A stretch of 64,000 nucleotides of DNA from Roseovarius sp. (lineage in GTDB: Bacteria; Pseudomonadota; Alphaproteobacteria; Rhodobacterales; Rhodobacteraceae): contig JAJFIA010000015.1 of NCBI GenBank assembly GCA_021775255.1, positions 1 to 64,000 on the forward strand. Reading direction: 5' to 3'. Numbering within the stretch: the first letter of the stretch is position 1; every line of letters starts with the position of its first letter. The notes beneath the pieces are model-generated. The model did not search any database. It was not told the origin of the DNA and saw only the letters and a list, made by a program, of their open reading frames with translations. Of the stretch, positions 44,801 to 54,232 are shown piece after piece. The position numbers and the translations under genes were made by a program.

Positions 44801-47406
44801 GCCGGTTCTCCTTTCTTGTTGATCCGGCCCCGTTGCAGCATGACGATCAGTCCAAGCAGAATAAGGGCAGGAATAAAGATGAATTCCTTGGCCATTTGCG
44901 ATGATGGCGCCTGTATCGAGGCCAGTACAACGGGATCATCCGCATAAAAATCAAATGTGCCAAGCTTGTCGGCAAATGCTGTGCCAAAGACCGGTTCTTC
45001 CAGTTTGGCAACATCGCCTTCGATCATCAGCACAAGGCCGGTATCCGCCAGGCGGGTTGCCCCATCGCCATTGCCTGTCACTTTGACAACCAAAGTTGTT
45101 TCTTTGATCTCGGAAGTGTCAAAATCAGGGCCCGAAACAACCAGACGCAAGGTATCGCCGTCTGCGGCATCAGCCAAAGCCTGTTCCAGTGCAACAGGTG
45201 CAACTGTTTCATAAGGCGGCTCGATCTTGTTCATGAAATATCCCGGCTGGAACAGCATGAAGGCCACCACACACAAGCCGACGCTTTCGTAAATCCGGTT
45301 TTTTGTCAGGAACCAGCCCATGGTGCCCGCGGTGAACACCAATATGGCAATCGAGGCGGTGACAAACACCAGAATGCCCTGCGCCCAGCCCACATTGATC
45401 AGCAAAAGATCAGTGTTGAAGATGAACATGAACGGCAAGGCCACGGTGCGTAAGCTATAGAAGAAGGCCACAAACCCGGTGCGGATTGCGTCCCCTCCCG
45501 ACACAGCCGCAGCCGCGAAACTGGCAAGCCCCACCGGCGGCGTCACATCCGCCATGATGCCAAAGTAGAACACGAAAAGATGCACCGCGATCAAGGGCAC
45601 AATCAAACCGCTTTGCGCGCCAAGGCTGACCACAACCCCGGCCATCAGGGATGAAACCACGATATAGTTCGCGGTGGTCGGCAGACCCATGCCAAGGATG
45701 AGCGAAAGAACACCCACAAGCACCAGCATGGCAATCAGATTGCCGCCCGAGAGAAACTCAACCAGATCGGCCATCACCTGCCCGACACCGGTCAGCGTCA
45801 CCGTGCCCACGATCACCCCGGCGGTCGCCGTGGCAAGGCCGATGCCGATCATGTTGCGCGACCCGTCGATCATGCCTTGAATGAGATCACCAACGCCGTC
45901 TTTGAAATTATTGGCCATATCCGATTCACCGCGGAAAATCGCTTTGATCGGGCGCTGCGTGAGCAGGATCACAAACAACAGCGCCGTGGCCCAGAAAGCC
46001 GACAGGCCGGGGGATTTCTGTTCAATCATCAGAAAGTAAACCAGCACGATGATCGGCAGGATATAATAAAGACCGGCTTTGTAGATCTCGCCAATGACCG
46101 GCAGCTCAACTTCTTCCGCATTGGGATCATCCGGCTCAAGATCATCCACCGAAGCCGCGAGTTTGAGCAAGGCAAGATAGGCGGCAAAAACCAGCAGGGC
46201 CAGCACCCATGAAGCGGCACCCGGTATCATCGAGGTGATCAGGGCGATGGGATATTTCACCCCATAGCACAACAATGCAAAACCGGCAAAAAACACCGCC
46301 ATGCCGCCAATGGTCCGGCCCATGGAAACAACCCGGTTTCCCAAAACCGGCATGTTGTTTTTCACCGCTTCCAGATGCACGATATAGACCAGCGCAATAT
46401 AGGAGATTGTCGCCGGCAGGAAGGCGTGGGTGATGACCTCGACATAGGAAATGCCGACATATTCAACCATCAAAAATGCAGCCGCGCCCATCACCGGTGG
46501 CATGATCTGTCCGTTCACGGAACTGGCAACCTCAACAGCGCCGGCTTTTTCCGAGCTGAAACCAACCCGCTTCATCAGCGGAATGGTGAAGGTGCCGGTG
46601 GTCACCACATTGGCGATTGAGCTGCCGGAAATAAGCCCGGTCGCGGCCGAGCCAACCACAGCCGCCTTGGCAGGCCCGCCTTTGAGGTGGCCAAGCGCGC
46701 CAAACGCCATCTTGATGAAATAATTACCCGCACCCGCCTTATCCAGCAGCGCGCCGAAGAGCACAAACAGGAACACGAATTTGGTTGAAACACCAAGGGC
46801 AATGCCAAATACTCCTTCGGAGGTGATCCACATATGGCTCATGGCTTTCTTCAGGGATGCGCCTTTCCAGCGGATCACATCAGGCACCAGATCAGACGAG
46901 CCAAAGAACACATAAAGCAGGAATATCGTGGCAATGATCGCCATCGCCGGGCCAAGCGCGCGGCGCGCGGCCTCAAACAGCAGGATCAGGCCGACAAGGG
47001 CAACCCATTTGTCCATATCATCGGCCAAACCGCCGGCATTGACGATCTTGTCATAGAAGATAAAGCCATAGAGCGCGATGAATGCCCCCACTGCCGCCAT
47101 GACCCAATCGAGAACCGGAATGTAATTGCGCGGTGAGGATCTGAATGCCGGATAGGCCATGAATGCCAGGAATACCGCAAAGGCAAGATGAATCTGGCGG
47201 GAGTTGTTAATCAGATCACCGGGAATAAGATAAGGCGCCCAGGGGGAGGCCAGTATCACCTGAAATGTGGCCCAGACAACGGCTATTACCGCCATCATCA
47301 TGCCAACATTGCCTCCCGGATCGCGCGCTCCTGAATCGGAAGAGGCCACCAGATCCTGGAGTTCCTCTTCGCTTAACGGGCTACCGCCCGGCTTTTGATC
47401 GGCCAT
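44797..47406 (-). CDS. TRAP transporter fused permease (4TM-12TM)
   Basis: 869 residues. The DctQ-like four-helix portion is fused to the DctM-like twelve-helix portion (ILGMGLPTTANYIVVSSLMAGV and GIMADVTPPVGLASFAAAAVSGGD are M-subunit hallmarks). This is the architecture of TAXI-TRAP systems. The C-terminal extension (about 120 residues after the last DctM helices) includes more helices and a soluble VVKVTGNGDG region. ATG at 47406 chosen with AGGGAG upstream; a GTG at 47412 is possible. Imports an organic anion or similar solute with sodium; substrate unknown. Confidence 0.9.
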   Translation of the reverse strand: MADQKPGGSPLSEEELQDLVASSDSGARDPGGNVGMMMAVIAVVWATFQVILASPWAPYLIPGDLINNSRQIHLAFAVFLAFMAYPAFRSSPRNYIPVLDWVMAAVGAFIALYGFIFYDKIVNAGGLADDMDKWVALVGLILLFEAARRALGPAMAIIATIFLLYVFFGSSDLVPDVIRWKGASLKKAMSHMWITSEGVFGIALGVSTKFVFLFVLFGALLDKAGAGNYFIKMAFGALGHLKGGPAKAAVVGSAATGLISGSSIANVVTTGTFTIPLMKRVGFSSEKAGAVEVASSVNGQIMPPVMGAAAFLMVEYVGISYVEVITHAFLPATISYIALVYIVHLEAVKNNMPVLGNRVVSMGRTIGGMAVFFAGFALLCYGVKYPIALITSMIPGAASWVLALLVFAAYLALLKLAASVDDLEPDDPNAEEVELPVIGEIYKAGLYYILPIIVLVYFLMIEQKSPGLSAFWATALLFVILLTQRPIKAIFRGESDMANNFKDGVGDLIQGMIDGSRNMIGIGLATATAGVIVGTVTLTGVGQVMADLVEFLSGGNLIAMLVLVGVLSLILGMGLPTTANYIVVSSLMAGVVVSLGAQSGLIVPLIAVHLFVFYFGIMADVTPPVGLASFAAAAVSGGDAIRTGFVAFFYSLRTVALPFMFIFNTDLLLINVGWAQGILVFVTASIAILVFTAGTMGWFLTKNRIYESVGLCVVAFMLFQPGYFMNKIEPPYETVAPVALEQALADAADGDTLRLVVSGPDFDTSEIKETTLVVKVTGNGDGATRLADTGLVLMIEGDVAKLEEPVFGTAFADKLGTFDFYADDPVVLASIQAPSSQMAKEFIFIPALILLGLIVMLQRGRINKKGEPA

Positions 47407-47518
47407 ATTCACGTCTCCCTATGGTATCCGATTTCTTACGGATTTAATTTTTATAAAATCTGGTGCGGCCGGGGGCACAAACATGCGCCCCAGGCCTGGT
47501 GTTTACAGATCGTATTTT

Positions 47519-48490
47519 TTACTCGATCCAGCCTTTTTCTTTGTAATATTTCGCAGCACCGGGATGCAGCGGAGCCGACAGGCCGGCTGTTGCCATTTCT
47601 TCAGGCTTCAGATGGGCAAATGCCGGGTGCAGCTTTTTGAAGTCTTCGAAATTGTCAAACACGGATGAAACAACCGCATAAACAGCTTCATCGGAAACAT
47701 CCGCCGAAGTTACAAATGTGGCGCCCACACCAAAGGTGGCCACATCCGCATCTGATCCGCGATACATGCCGCCGGGGATGGTGGCCGAGCGGTAGTAATC
47801 ATTTTCACTGATCAGCTTTTCAACAACCGGGCCATCCACAGTCACCAACACGCTGTCACAGCTTGTTGTCGCTTCCTGAATCGAACCCGACGGGTGGCCA
47901 ACAGTGTAAACCATCGCATCAATCTGGTTGTCACATAATGCTGCGGATTGCTCGGCGGCTTTCAACTCGGTCGCCAGGGCAAAATCATCAGTGGTCCAGC
48001 CAAGGCCTTCCAGCAGCACTTCCATCGTGCCACGCTGGCCCGAGCCGGGGTTGCCGATATTGACGCGCTTGCCTTTGAGATCGGAAAAATTGCTAACGCC
48101 CGAATCCGCGCGGGCCACAACTGTAAATGGCTCAGGGTGAACCGAAAATACGGCACGCAGACCTTCAAACGGGCCGGCTTCTTCGAATTTCGAGGTGCCG
48201 TGATAGGCGTGGTACTGCCAGTCGGACTGCGCCACACCAAATTCCAGCTCGCCCTCGCGGATGGTGTTGATGTTGTAGACCGAGCCACCGGTAGATTCGA
48301 CCGAGCAGCGAATGCCATGCTCTTTGCGGCCTTTGTTGACCAGACGACAGATCGCGCCGCCGGTAGGGTAATAAACCCCGGTCACGCCGCCGGTGCCGAT
48401 GGTGATGAACTCTTCGGCATAGGCTGCCGGAGCCATCACAGCGGCCAGCGCGGCCCCTGCAACTGTCAGTTTCAGTTTGTTAAACATCAT
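47519..48490 (-). CDS. TAXI-family TRAP solute-binding protein
   Basis: 323 residues. Signal peptide ([15 protein letters not shown]) followed by the TAXI motif [24 protein letters not shown] and the conserved [20 protein letters not shown]. It delivers its ligand to the fused permease encoded 113 bp downstream. TAXI proteins bind glutamate/glutamine or other compounds; the ligand is not inferable. The regulator RpiR lies 28 bp upstream in the same operon. ATG at 48487 is an equal alternative start. Confidence 0.92.
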   Translation of the reverse strand: MMFNKLKLTVAGAALAAVMAPAAYAEEFITIGTGGVTGVYYPTGGAICRLVNKGRKEHGIRCSVESTGGSVYNINTIREGELEFGVAQSDWQYHAYHGTSKFEEAGPFEGLRAVFSVHPEPFTVVARADSGVSNFSDLKGKRVNIGNPGSGQRGTMEVLLEGLGWTTDDFALATELKAAEQSAALCDNQIDAMVYTVGHPSGSIQEATTSCDSVLVTVDGPVVEKLISENDYYRSATIPGGMYRGSDADVATFGVGATFVTSADVSDEAVYAVVSSVFDNFEDFKKLHPAFAHLKPEEMATAGLSAPLHPGAAKYYKEKGWIE

Positions 48491-48517
48491 AATCTCCCTT
48501 TGGTTGATGTCTCTTGG

Positions 48518-49438
48518 TTAATTCAGGTTGGTGCCGCTGCTGGTTTCCTGCAAACGGCGGTTATGGTGTTCGATCATCGCGATACGCTCGCCCGCGCTTT
48601 CTTCTGCACAGGCTGCCAGTTTTCCGATGATGGTTTCAACCAGAAAAACGGTTGAGGTATAAGATGAATAGAAATGCGGCGTGTTGGTGGGAATGATGAA
48701 GGACGAGGCCGCATAGCGCAAAGCGTCACAGGCGTATGAATCGCTGATCACCACCACATAAACACCGCGTTCACTGGCTAGTTTGGCCGCGTTCAGAACC
48801 CTTTGGGCAAAGGGCGGCTTGGTGATCACGATCAGCGCATCGCGTTCGTCCATGGCCCCGATGATACTGCCGAGCGAGGCCCCGCCACGGCCCGCAAGCG
48901 CCCAGTTATCTGTCAGGAAACTGGCCATATAGGTCATGTATTCGGCAATCCCGGATGAGCCAAGCGAGCCCAGAAGCATCACCTTGCGCGCCTTGCTTAG
49001 CCGATCCACCGTCTGATCAAGCTGTGCCCGGTCAATCTCACTGCCCAGCTTTCGGATATTCTCAAGACAGGCCTCCATATGGGCGGTTGTGAAATCACTG
49101 CCCGCGCTGCCATGCTGGGAATGCAGCCGGTCAACCCGGGTGGAAAAACTGTCAACCTTGCGGTTAATAGACGCCCGGATGACATCGCGCAGCGCTTCAA
49201 AACTGTCATATTTCAACGCCTGCGCCAAACGGGTGAATGTGGCCGGGGCCACGCCGCTTTCGCGCGCCACCGAGCGTAACGAGCGGGTCGCGGTATCCAC
49301 CGGATTTTCCACCACGAAATCCGCCGCCTGCCGCAGCTTTGCGCTTAATGTGCTGTAGGCCGAAGCCAATCTGACATCAAATGATTCACCCAAACGATGA
49401 ATCCCCCCGTTTTTTGTTTTTTGTTTCATTTGTTTCAA
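48518..49438 (-). CDS. MurR/RpiR-family transcriptional regulator
   Basis: 306 residues: HTH_6 (about 25-95; SVARESGVAPATFTRLAQALKYDSFEALRDVIR) and SIS domain (about 140-270; VMLLGSLGSSGIAEYMTYMASFL). First gene of rpiR-TAXI-TRAP-uspA and divergent from the class-III aminotransferase, across a 64-bp spacer with GTTTCA repeats (GTTTCATTTGTTTCA across the start codon, GTTTCA at 49463). It probably controls both directions in response to a ligand linked to the imported compound. Confidence 0.88.
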   Translation of the reverse strand: MKQMKQKTKNGGIHRLGESFDVRLASAYSTLSAKLRQAADFVVENPVDTATRSLRSVARESGVAPATFTRLAQALKYDSFEALRDVIRASINRKVDSFSTRVDRLHSQHGSAGSDFTTAHMEACLENIRKLGSEIDRAQLDQTVDRLSKARKVMLLGSLGSSGIAEYMTYMASFLTDNWALAGRGGASLGSIIGAMDERDALIVITKPPFAQRVLNAAKLASERGVYVVVISDSYACDALRYAASSFIIPTNTPHFYSSYTSTVFLVETIIGKLAACAEESAGERIAMIEHHNRRLQETSSGTNLN

Positions 49439-49502
49439 TACTTGTCAACTGGTGTTTTATATGTTTCAGATGAGGCACCGCATTCATCTATGGATCCGCC
49501 CC

Positions 49503-50822
49503 ATGTCGCATATTTTTCCCCGTCATACCAAAACCCACCCACCCGTAGCCGTGCGCGGGCAGGGGGTTTATCTCTATGATGCGGCCGGCAAACAATATTT
49601 CGATGGCTCGGGCGGGGCGGCTGTTTCCTGCCTTGGTCATGGTGATGCGGATGTGATTCAGGCGATCAAGGATCAGGCCGACGCACTGGCCTATGCCCAT
49701 ACCAGTTTTTTTACATCTGAGCCGGCCGAAACCCTGGCGGATACGCTTGCAACCCTTGCGCCGGGTGATCTTGAGCGCGCCTACCTGGTTTCGGGCGGTT
49801 CCGAGGCGGTGGAGGCGGCGCTGAAACTTGCCCGGCAATATTTCATTGAAATCGGGCAGCCCGAGCGGCATCGTTTCATTGCCCGGCGGCAAAGCTATCA
49901 TGGCAACACCCTTGGCGCTTTGGCGGTGGGCGGCAATGCCTGGCGTAAAAAACCCTTCGCGCCCCTGATGATCGACAGCAGCCATATCGCGCCCTGCTAT
50001 GAATATCGCGGCCGCGATACCGGCGAAAGCCTTGAGGAATACGGCCTGCGCGTGGCCAATGAGCTTGAGGCGGAGCTGCTGCGCCTCGGCCCCGAAACCG
50101 TGGCGGCCTTCATCGCCGAGCCGGTTGTGGGGGCCACCATGGGGGCGGTGCCCTCGGTGCCGGGCTATTTCAGGCGTCTGCGTGAGATTTGTGATCAATA
50201 CGGTATTTTGCTGATCCTAGATGAGGTGATGTGTGGCATGGGCCGCACCGGCAGCCTGTTTGCCTATGAGCAGGAGGGGATCACCCCCGATATTGTCTGC
50301 ATCGCCAAGGGTCTTGGGGCGGGTTACCAACCCATCGGCGCGATGATGTGCACCGCCCGGATATATGCGGCGATCGAGTCCGGATCGGGCTTTTTCCAGC
50401 ATGGCCACACCTATATTGGCCATCCCATCGCCTGTGCAGCCGCCAATGTGGTGCTTGAAAAGCTCACCCATGGCGGATTAACCGCACGTTCGGGTAAAAT
50501 GGGCGCGCTGCTGCTTGATGAATTGCGCGCAACCTTTGGCCAACATCCCAATATCGGCGATATTCGGGGCAGGGGCCTTTTCATCGGGCTTGAACTTGTT
50601 GCCGACCGTGAAAGCAAAGCCCCGTTTGATCCCGGTCTTGCGGTCAACAAAGCCCTGAAAAAGGCCACGTTCGAGGCCGGTCTTGCCTGTTATCCCATGG
50701 GCGGCACGATAGATGGGCAGCAGGGCGATCACATATTGCTGGCGCCGCCCTTTATCCTGACCGAGGATCATATCGGTGAAATTATCGAAAAGCTGAAACG
50801 TGCATTCGACGCGGTGCTGTAA
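49503..50822 (+). CDS. Class-III aminotransferase (omega-amino acid/aspartate family)
   Basis: 439 residues, fold-type I. YLVSGGSEAVEAALKLARQY near residue 94, HGN in SYHGNTLGAL, D240 in LILDEVMCGMGRTG and the PLP lysine K269 in CIAKGLGAGYQP. It moves an amino group from an omega-amine or amino acid to a keto acid. The open frame begins at 49452, but ATG at 49503 gives the usual N-terminus MSHIFPRHTKTHPPVAVRG. Divergent from the TAXI-TRAP operon, so the substrate may be the imported solute; inference. Confidence 0.88.
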   Translation: MSHIFPRHTKTHPPVAVRGQGVYLYDAAGKQYFDGSGGAAVSCLGHGDADVIQAIKDQADALAYAHTSFFTSEPAETLADTLATLAPGDLERAYLVSGGSEAVEAALKLARQYFIEIGQPERHRFIARRQSYHGNTLGALAVGGNAWRKKPFAPLMIDSSHIAPCYEYRGRDTGESLEEYGLRVANELEAELLRLGPETVAAFIAEPVVGATMGAVPSVPGYFRRLREICDQYGILLILDEVMCGMGRTGSLFAYEQEGITPDIVCIAKGLGAGYQPIGAMMCTARIYAAIESGSGFFQHGHTYIGHPIACAAANVVLEKLTHGGLTARSGKMGALLLDELRATFGQHPNIGDIRGRGLFIGLELVADRESKAPFDPGLAVNKALKKATFEAGLACYPMGGTIDGQQGDHILLAPPFILTEDHIGEIIEKLKRAFDAVL

Positions 50823-50845
50823 GTAAATTCCCCGGGCTTTTCGCG

Positions 50846-51352
50846 ATGGCACATGGCACCAGCATTATAGTGAACGACAAGATGCAGGTGGGCTATCACT
50901 ATCAGCTATCCGCACCGGCCGGTAAGGAATTTGCCCCAGGGTTCAACCCGTTTTATACCCCCGCTGAAATGCTGGAAATGGGCGTGTTTGAAGGCAAATA
51001 CTGCACCGATTGCACCAATGAATTTCCTTCTTCTTGGTTTGAAAACGCAAAGCTCAGTCAGATTCCGGATGTTGCGCTTAACTATTTTGGCGTCAAAAGC
51101 CGGCAACCGCTGCGTATCTGGCAACAGAAGGGATGGATATATGGGCCTGACCCAAGAGGCTGGTTTCAGTGGTATTGCCGGTATTATCTCGGGCGTCGTT
51201 TGCCCGATGTGGATTCCATACAATTCAGGCGCTGGCGCGGATTTGCGCGCCATGCCGGGCAAATCCGAGCCAACTGTTATCCCGGTGACATCCTTTGCCG
51301 ACCGCGCCAGAGGCAGGCGCTCTTGCAATGGTCATATGATCCGTTGATTTGA
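50846..51352 (+). CDS. Conserved aromatic/Cys-rich protein of unknown function
   Basis: 168 residues, 23 bp after the aminotransferase. It has a striking pattern: GYHYQLSAPAGKEFAPGFNP, MLEMGVFEGKYCTDCTNEFPSSWF, LRIWQQKGWIYGPDPRGWFQWYCRYYLGRR, and CRPRQRQALLQW. The fixed aromatic, Cys and Asp-Pro-Arg-Gly residues suggest a real protein conserved as an unnamed family, possibly binding metal or nucleic acid. ATG at 50882 is an alternative start. I see no frameshift. Function unknown. Confidence 0.7.
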   Translation: MAHGTSIIVNDKMQVGYHYQLSAPAGKEFAPGFNPFYTPAEMLEMGVFEGKYCTDCTNEFPSSWFENAKLSQIPDVALNYFGVKSRQPLRIWQQKGWIYGPDPRGWFQWYCRYYLGRRLPDVDSIQFRRWRGFARHAGQIRANCYPGDILCRPRQRQALLQWSYDPLI

Positions 51353-51585
51353 GGGTGGGCGATATTTATGGTTTTGGCCGCATCAATAAAGCGCATAATA
51401 GGTATTATGTAATGTTTAATTATCCAGTCATTTGCGATATTCCGCATTATAACAGCAGCTTGCTGAGCAAAATTAATCTGTGTATTAAAGACATAGTTTG
51501 AATATTATCAACAATCACAGGCCACCTTCCCTCGACAGTGTTGATGATACCTGTTTAGGAATGGCTTTGAAGGAAAATTGTATTC

Positions 51586-52020
51586 ATGACATCACTCTTG
51601 ATCCTCAACGGGCCAAATCTCAATCTGCTCGGTCAACGCCAGCCCGAGGTTTATGGCGCAACCACATTGGCGGATATTGAACGCCTGTGCGAGGCCAAAG
51701 CCAAGGCGCTTGGCCTTGCAATCGAGTTTGCCCAAAGCAATGATGAAGCCGTGATGATTGATCTGATCCACAAGGCCCGTGGCCGCCATGATGGCATCAT
51801 TCTCAACGCCGGTGCCTATACCCACACCTCCATCGCCTTGATGGATGCGATCAGCTCGGTCGCGCTGCCGGTGATTGAGCTGCACCTGTCAAATATCCAT
51901 GCCCGCGAGGATTTCCGCCACACATCCTATATCGCCAAAGTGGCGCTTGGGGTGATCTGCGGTTTTGGCGCCTCGGGGTATCCCATGGCAATCGAAGCCC
52001 TCAACGAGGCGCTGAAATGA
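51586..52020 (+). CDS. aroQ: Type II 3-dehydroquinate dehydratase
   Basis: 144 residues of the dodecameric type II enzyme. It converts 3-dehydroquinate to 3-dehydroshikimate in the shikimate pathway. Signature NGPNLNLLGQRQPEVYG (catalytic Tyr in YG), INSGxY-like NAGAYTHTSIAL and ELHLSNIHAREDFRHTS are intact. It overlaps the luxR-type gene by 4 bp (ATGA), an unusual pairing of a housekeeping enzyme with a quorum-type regulator. The 233-bp spacer upstream (51353-51585) is AT-rich with no supported feature. Confidence 0.94.
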   Translation: MTSLLILNGPNLNLLGQRQPEVYGATTLADIERLCEAKAKALGLAIEFAQSNDEAVMIDLIHKARGRHDGIILNAGAYTHTSIALMDAISSVALPVIELHLSNIHAREDFRHTSYIAKVALGVICGFGASGYPMAIEALNEALK

Positions 52021-52772
52021 TCAGGACCGATACAATGCTTGATCTGCTCAATGCGCCCGGCATTGAAGACCTGTGGGAGATGCACACCAGGCTGATGGCC
52101 GGTTATGGTTTTGACCGGCTGATCTATGGCTATACCCGCTACCGCACGGCCACTTCATTGGGCGATCCCGATGATTTTGTTCTGCTGACCAATCACAAGC
52201 CCGATTACACCGATGTATTCATCGGCGAAGGCCTGTTTTTCCATGCGCCGATGGTACGCTGGGCTTTGGAGAATGACGGCGCCTGTTCGTGGTCGGTGAT
52301 GCATGAAATGGCCAGGACCGGAACGATGACCGGGCCGGAACGCAAAGTGCTGGAGTTCAACATCGCCAAAGGGGTGACGGCGGGCTATTCCATCAGCTTC
52401 AAATCCATCTCGCCGCGCACCAAAGGGGCGATTGCCCTTACAGGCCGTCCGGGGCTTTCTCAGGCCGAAATTGATGCCATCTGGGCCCGGCACGGAGATG
52501 ATATCACCGTGCTGAATACCATTACCCATCTGCGTATCCTGTCCCTGCCCTATACCGCTCCGGGCCAGTCTTTGACAAAGCGTCAGCGCGAGGTTCTGGG
52601 CTGGGTCGGGGACGGTAAAACCATTCAGGATATCGCCATTTTGCTTGATCTGACATCAGCGACCGTTGAAAAGCATTTGCGCCTCGCGCGTGATTCGCTC
52701 AACGTGGAAACCACGGCGCAAGCGGTGCTGAAAGCCGCCTTTCAAAATCAAATGTTCATTCTGGATACATAA
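52017..52772 (+). CDS. LuxR-family regulator with autoinducer-type domain, solo
   Basis: 251 residues: N-terminal autoinducer-binding-like domain (about 1-170) and LuxR HTH (about 190-245; LTKRQREVLGWVGDGKTIQDIAILLDLTSATVEKHLRLAR). Of the residues that contact acyl-homoserine lactone in TraR, the Trp after ACS is kept, but the earlier Trp is Tyr (KPDYTD) and the Asp-Pro pair is His-Ala (FFHAPMV). An ordinary AHL is thus doubtful. No luxI is nearby. Translationally coupled to aroQ. Confidence 0.85.
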   Translation: MIRTDTMLDLLNAPGIEDLWEMHTRLMAGYGFDRLIYGYTRYRTATSLGDPDDFVLLTNHKPDYTDVFIGEGLFFHAPMVRWALENDGACSWSVMHEMARTGTMTGPERKVLEFNIAKGVTAGYSISFKSISPRTKGAIALTGRPGLSQAEIDAIWARHGDDITVLNTITHLRILSLPYTAPGQSLTKRQREVLGWVGDGKTIQDIAILLDLTSATVEKHLRLARDSLNVETTAQAVLKAAFQNQMFILDT

Positions 52773-53248
52773 TTAGTGCAGTTTGGACTTAGATAGCGGC
52801 TGTTTCGAACAAAAAGTCCACCCAACCCTGAAAATTTACCAAAGAGTAAGGTTTTCCCTACTTTCATTTTGTTACCGTATATCGCAATATAGTGATGTTC
52901 CGTGAGTGGTGGCTTTGATAGCCCGGGAACATCAGATCTGAAACCTCTGTGATATCAGAGCTCTCGGATTTGCCGGTTCTTCCGGATGTCGGCCGCTGGT
53001 TTTATTGATCAGATCAGCGGTCGGCGCTTCCAGGCTGTTGTTTCATCCCCAATTTTACCACAGCCTTATTTTACGGCACCGCCCTGCAAAGAGCGGTGCC
53101 GTATTTAAAGCGTTTCGCGATAAACCTGAATAACGGGTTTGTCGCGAAACGCGCGAAACACTGATATGTTACATGGCGTTTCGCCTTAACCCTGTCTCAG
53201 GTTTAAGGCGAAACGCTTTAGTTGTCGGTAGCACTGCATTTTTTCATA
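52773..53248. other. 476-bp spacer with three strong tandem hairpins and possible unknown RNA
   Basis: Between the convergent luxR-type and secreted-protein genes. Hairpins: CGGCACCGC / GCGGTGCCG (53074-53082, 53093-53101); GCGTTTCGCGA / TCGCGAAACGC with an inner AAACC/GGTTT (53110-53152); and a 19-bp stem from GCGTTTCGCCTTAA to TTAAGGCGAAACGC with one mismatch (53176-53216). The core GCGTTTCG and its complement occur in both of the last two. The part 52890-53040 has several more short inverted repeats (GGCCGCTG...CAGCGGTC) and could be a structured small RNA, but I have no family match. Confidence 0.55.
52845..52862. promoter_or_regulatory. Candidate regulator site AGTAAGG-TTTT-CCCTACT
   Basis: Near-perfect inverted repeat (one mismatch) 73 bp after the luxR-type stop. 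Its core GTARGG-TTTT-CCYTAC matches the palindrome at 11038-11056 next to the other LuxR-type gene. Confidence 0.35.
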
Positions 53249-53953
53249 TCAGCGCGCCGCAGTTATACAGACCGTCCCCTGAACAGGATAAAGCCGCACC
53301 GATCCTTTTTCGGTGATTGCCACATCGCGCATGCCAAAAACCTGATAGCGCGCATCAAGCTGCCCCCACCGGAAGGTATTTGACGGGCCACAGCTTGTCG
53401 GCACCGGGGCAGGAATGGGCGGCAGGCTCATTTCCACCGAATAGTGCCCCTTGTTGCCCCGTTTGCAGCTATTATCCTTCAGGCAATCGCTTTCATGGGC
53501 AAAAAGCGTGATTGAAAACCTGCCCCCCGGTGGCAGATTGATCCAGTAATCCGGAATGCTGCCACCCGTGCGATGCGGCTGAACCCGCACGATATCGCCT
53601 TTGCGGATTTTCAGGTAAATATGCCCGTTATTGCCTTTCCCGCGAGTTTCATTGAACATGAATGTGGCATCAAACGCCTGTTCGTGGCGTTCAACCACGC
53701 CGCGTTCGCGGCTGCTGAGCGACAGGATCAATTCATCCAACTCGCCCTTTTTATTCCTGCGCTCCCCCTTTTTCGCGACCGTAAATCTGGTCATCCCGCC
53801 AAGGGTTACGCGCAATGTATCCGCCTCCACCGGCTGACCATGGACGGTGCTAACGATACCGCCGCGCGGCACACCAAAAATATCCGGCAAAGCCGGGCTT
53901 GCGGCCAAAAGGCCAAGCCAGAAAATTGCAATCAGGATTATGGGAAAATGCAT
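53249..53953 (-). CDS. Secreted protein of unknown function
   Basis: 234 residues. Signal peptide (ILIAIFWLGLLAASPALP). The mature protein has a beta-rich region (VTLGGMTRFTVAKKGERRNKKGELDELILSLSSRERGVVERHE) and four late cysteines (SDCLKDNSCKRG, SCGPSN, GTVCI) that could form two disulfides. No family recognised. ATG at 53974 is an alternative start. Stands alone; ends at the tandem hairpins. Confidence 0.6.
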   Translation of the reverse strand: MHFPIILIAIFWLGLLAASPALPDIFGVPRGGIVSTVHGQPVEADTLRVTLGGMTRFTVAKKGERRNKKGELDELILSLSSRERGVVERHEQAFDATFMFNETRGKGNNGHIYLKIRKGDIVRVQPHRTGGSIPDYWINLPPGGRFSITLFAHESDCLKDNSCKRGNKGHYSVEMSLPPIPAPVPTSCGPSNTFRWGQLDARYQVFGMRDVAITEKGSVRLYPVQGTVCITAAR

Positions 53954-54232
53954 TTTCAACCGGTGTTCATACATTATTACACCTCATATATCTGATAAAT
54001 TGAATTGAATACGGGTCCGTGATAGCAAAATCCGGCCAATTTTTCAAATCCCGGACGGGGGTTGGCAGCATTGGTTTTGTTCGGCCTGAAACCACCTATA
54101 TTCAAAACCTTGGGCTTGATGATGCTGGCCGTAAGCGCTACGTATTTTCATATCACGATTGAAAATTCGCATTTGGTGTTCTTTTGTTTTGGGATTTAGC
54201 CGGATGCAATGCGCCGAATTCTGGGGAATGCC

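Noticed and set aside
50846-51352. Frameshifted remnant of a longer gene
   Set aside because: All conserved-looking blocks are in a single frame through to the stop; no break is needed.
52017-52772. Complete quorum-sensing system
   Set aside because: No luxI-type synthase is found on either strand near the luxR-type gene, so only a solo regulator is supported.
53074-53216. CRISPR array suggested by repeated GCGTTTCGC/GCGAAACGC
   Set aside because: The repeats are inverted pairs forming hairpins, not direct repeats with regular spacers, and no cas genes are present.
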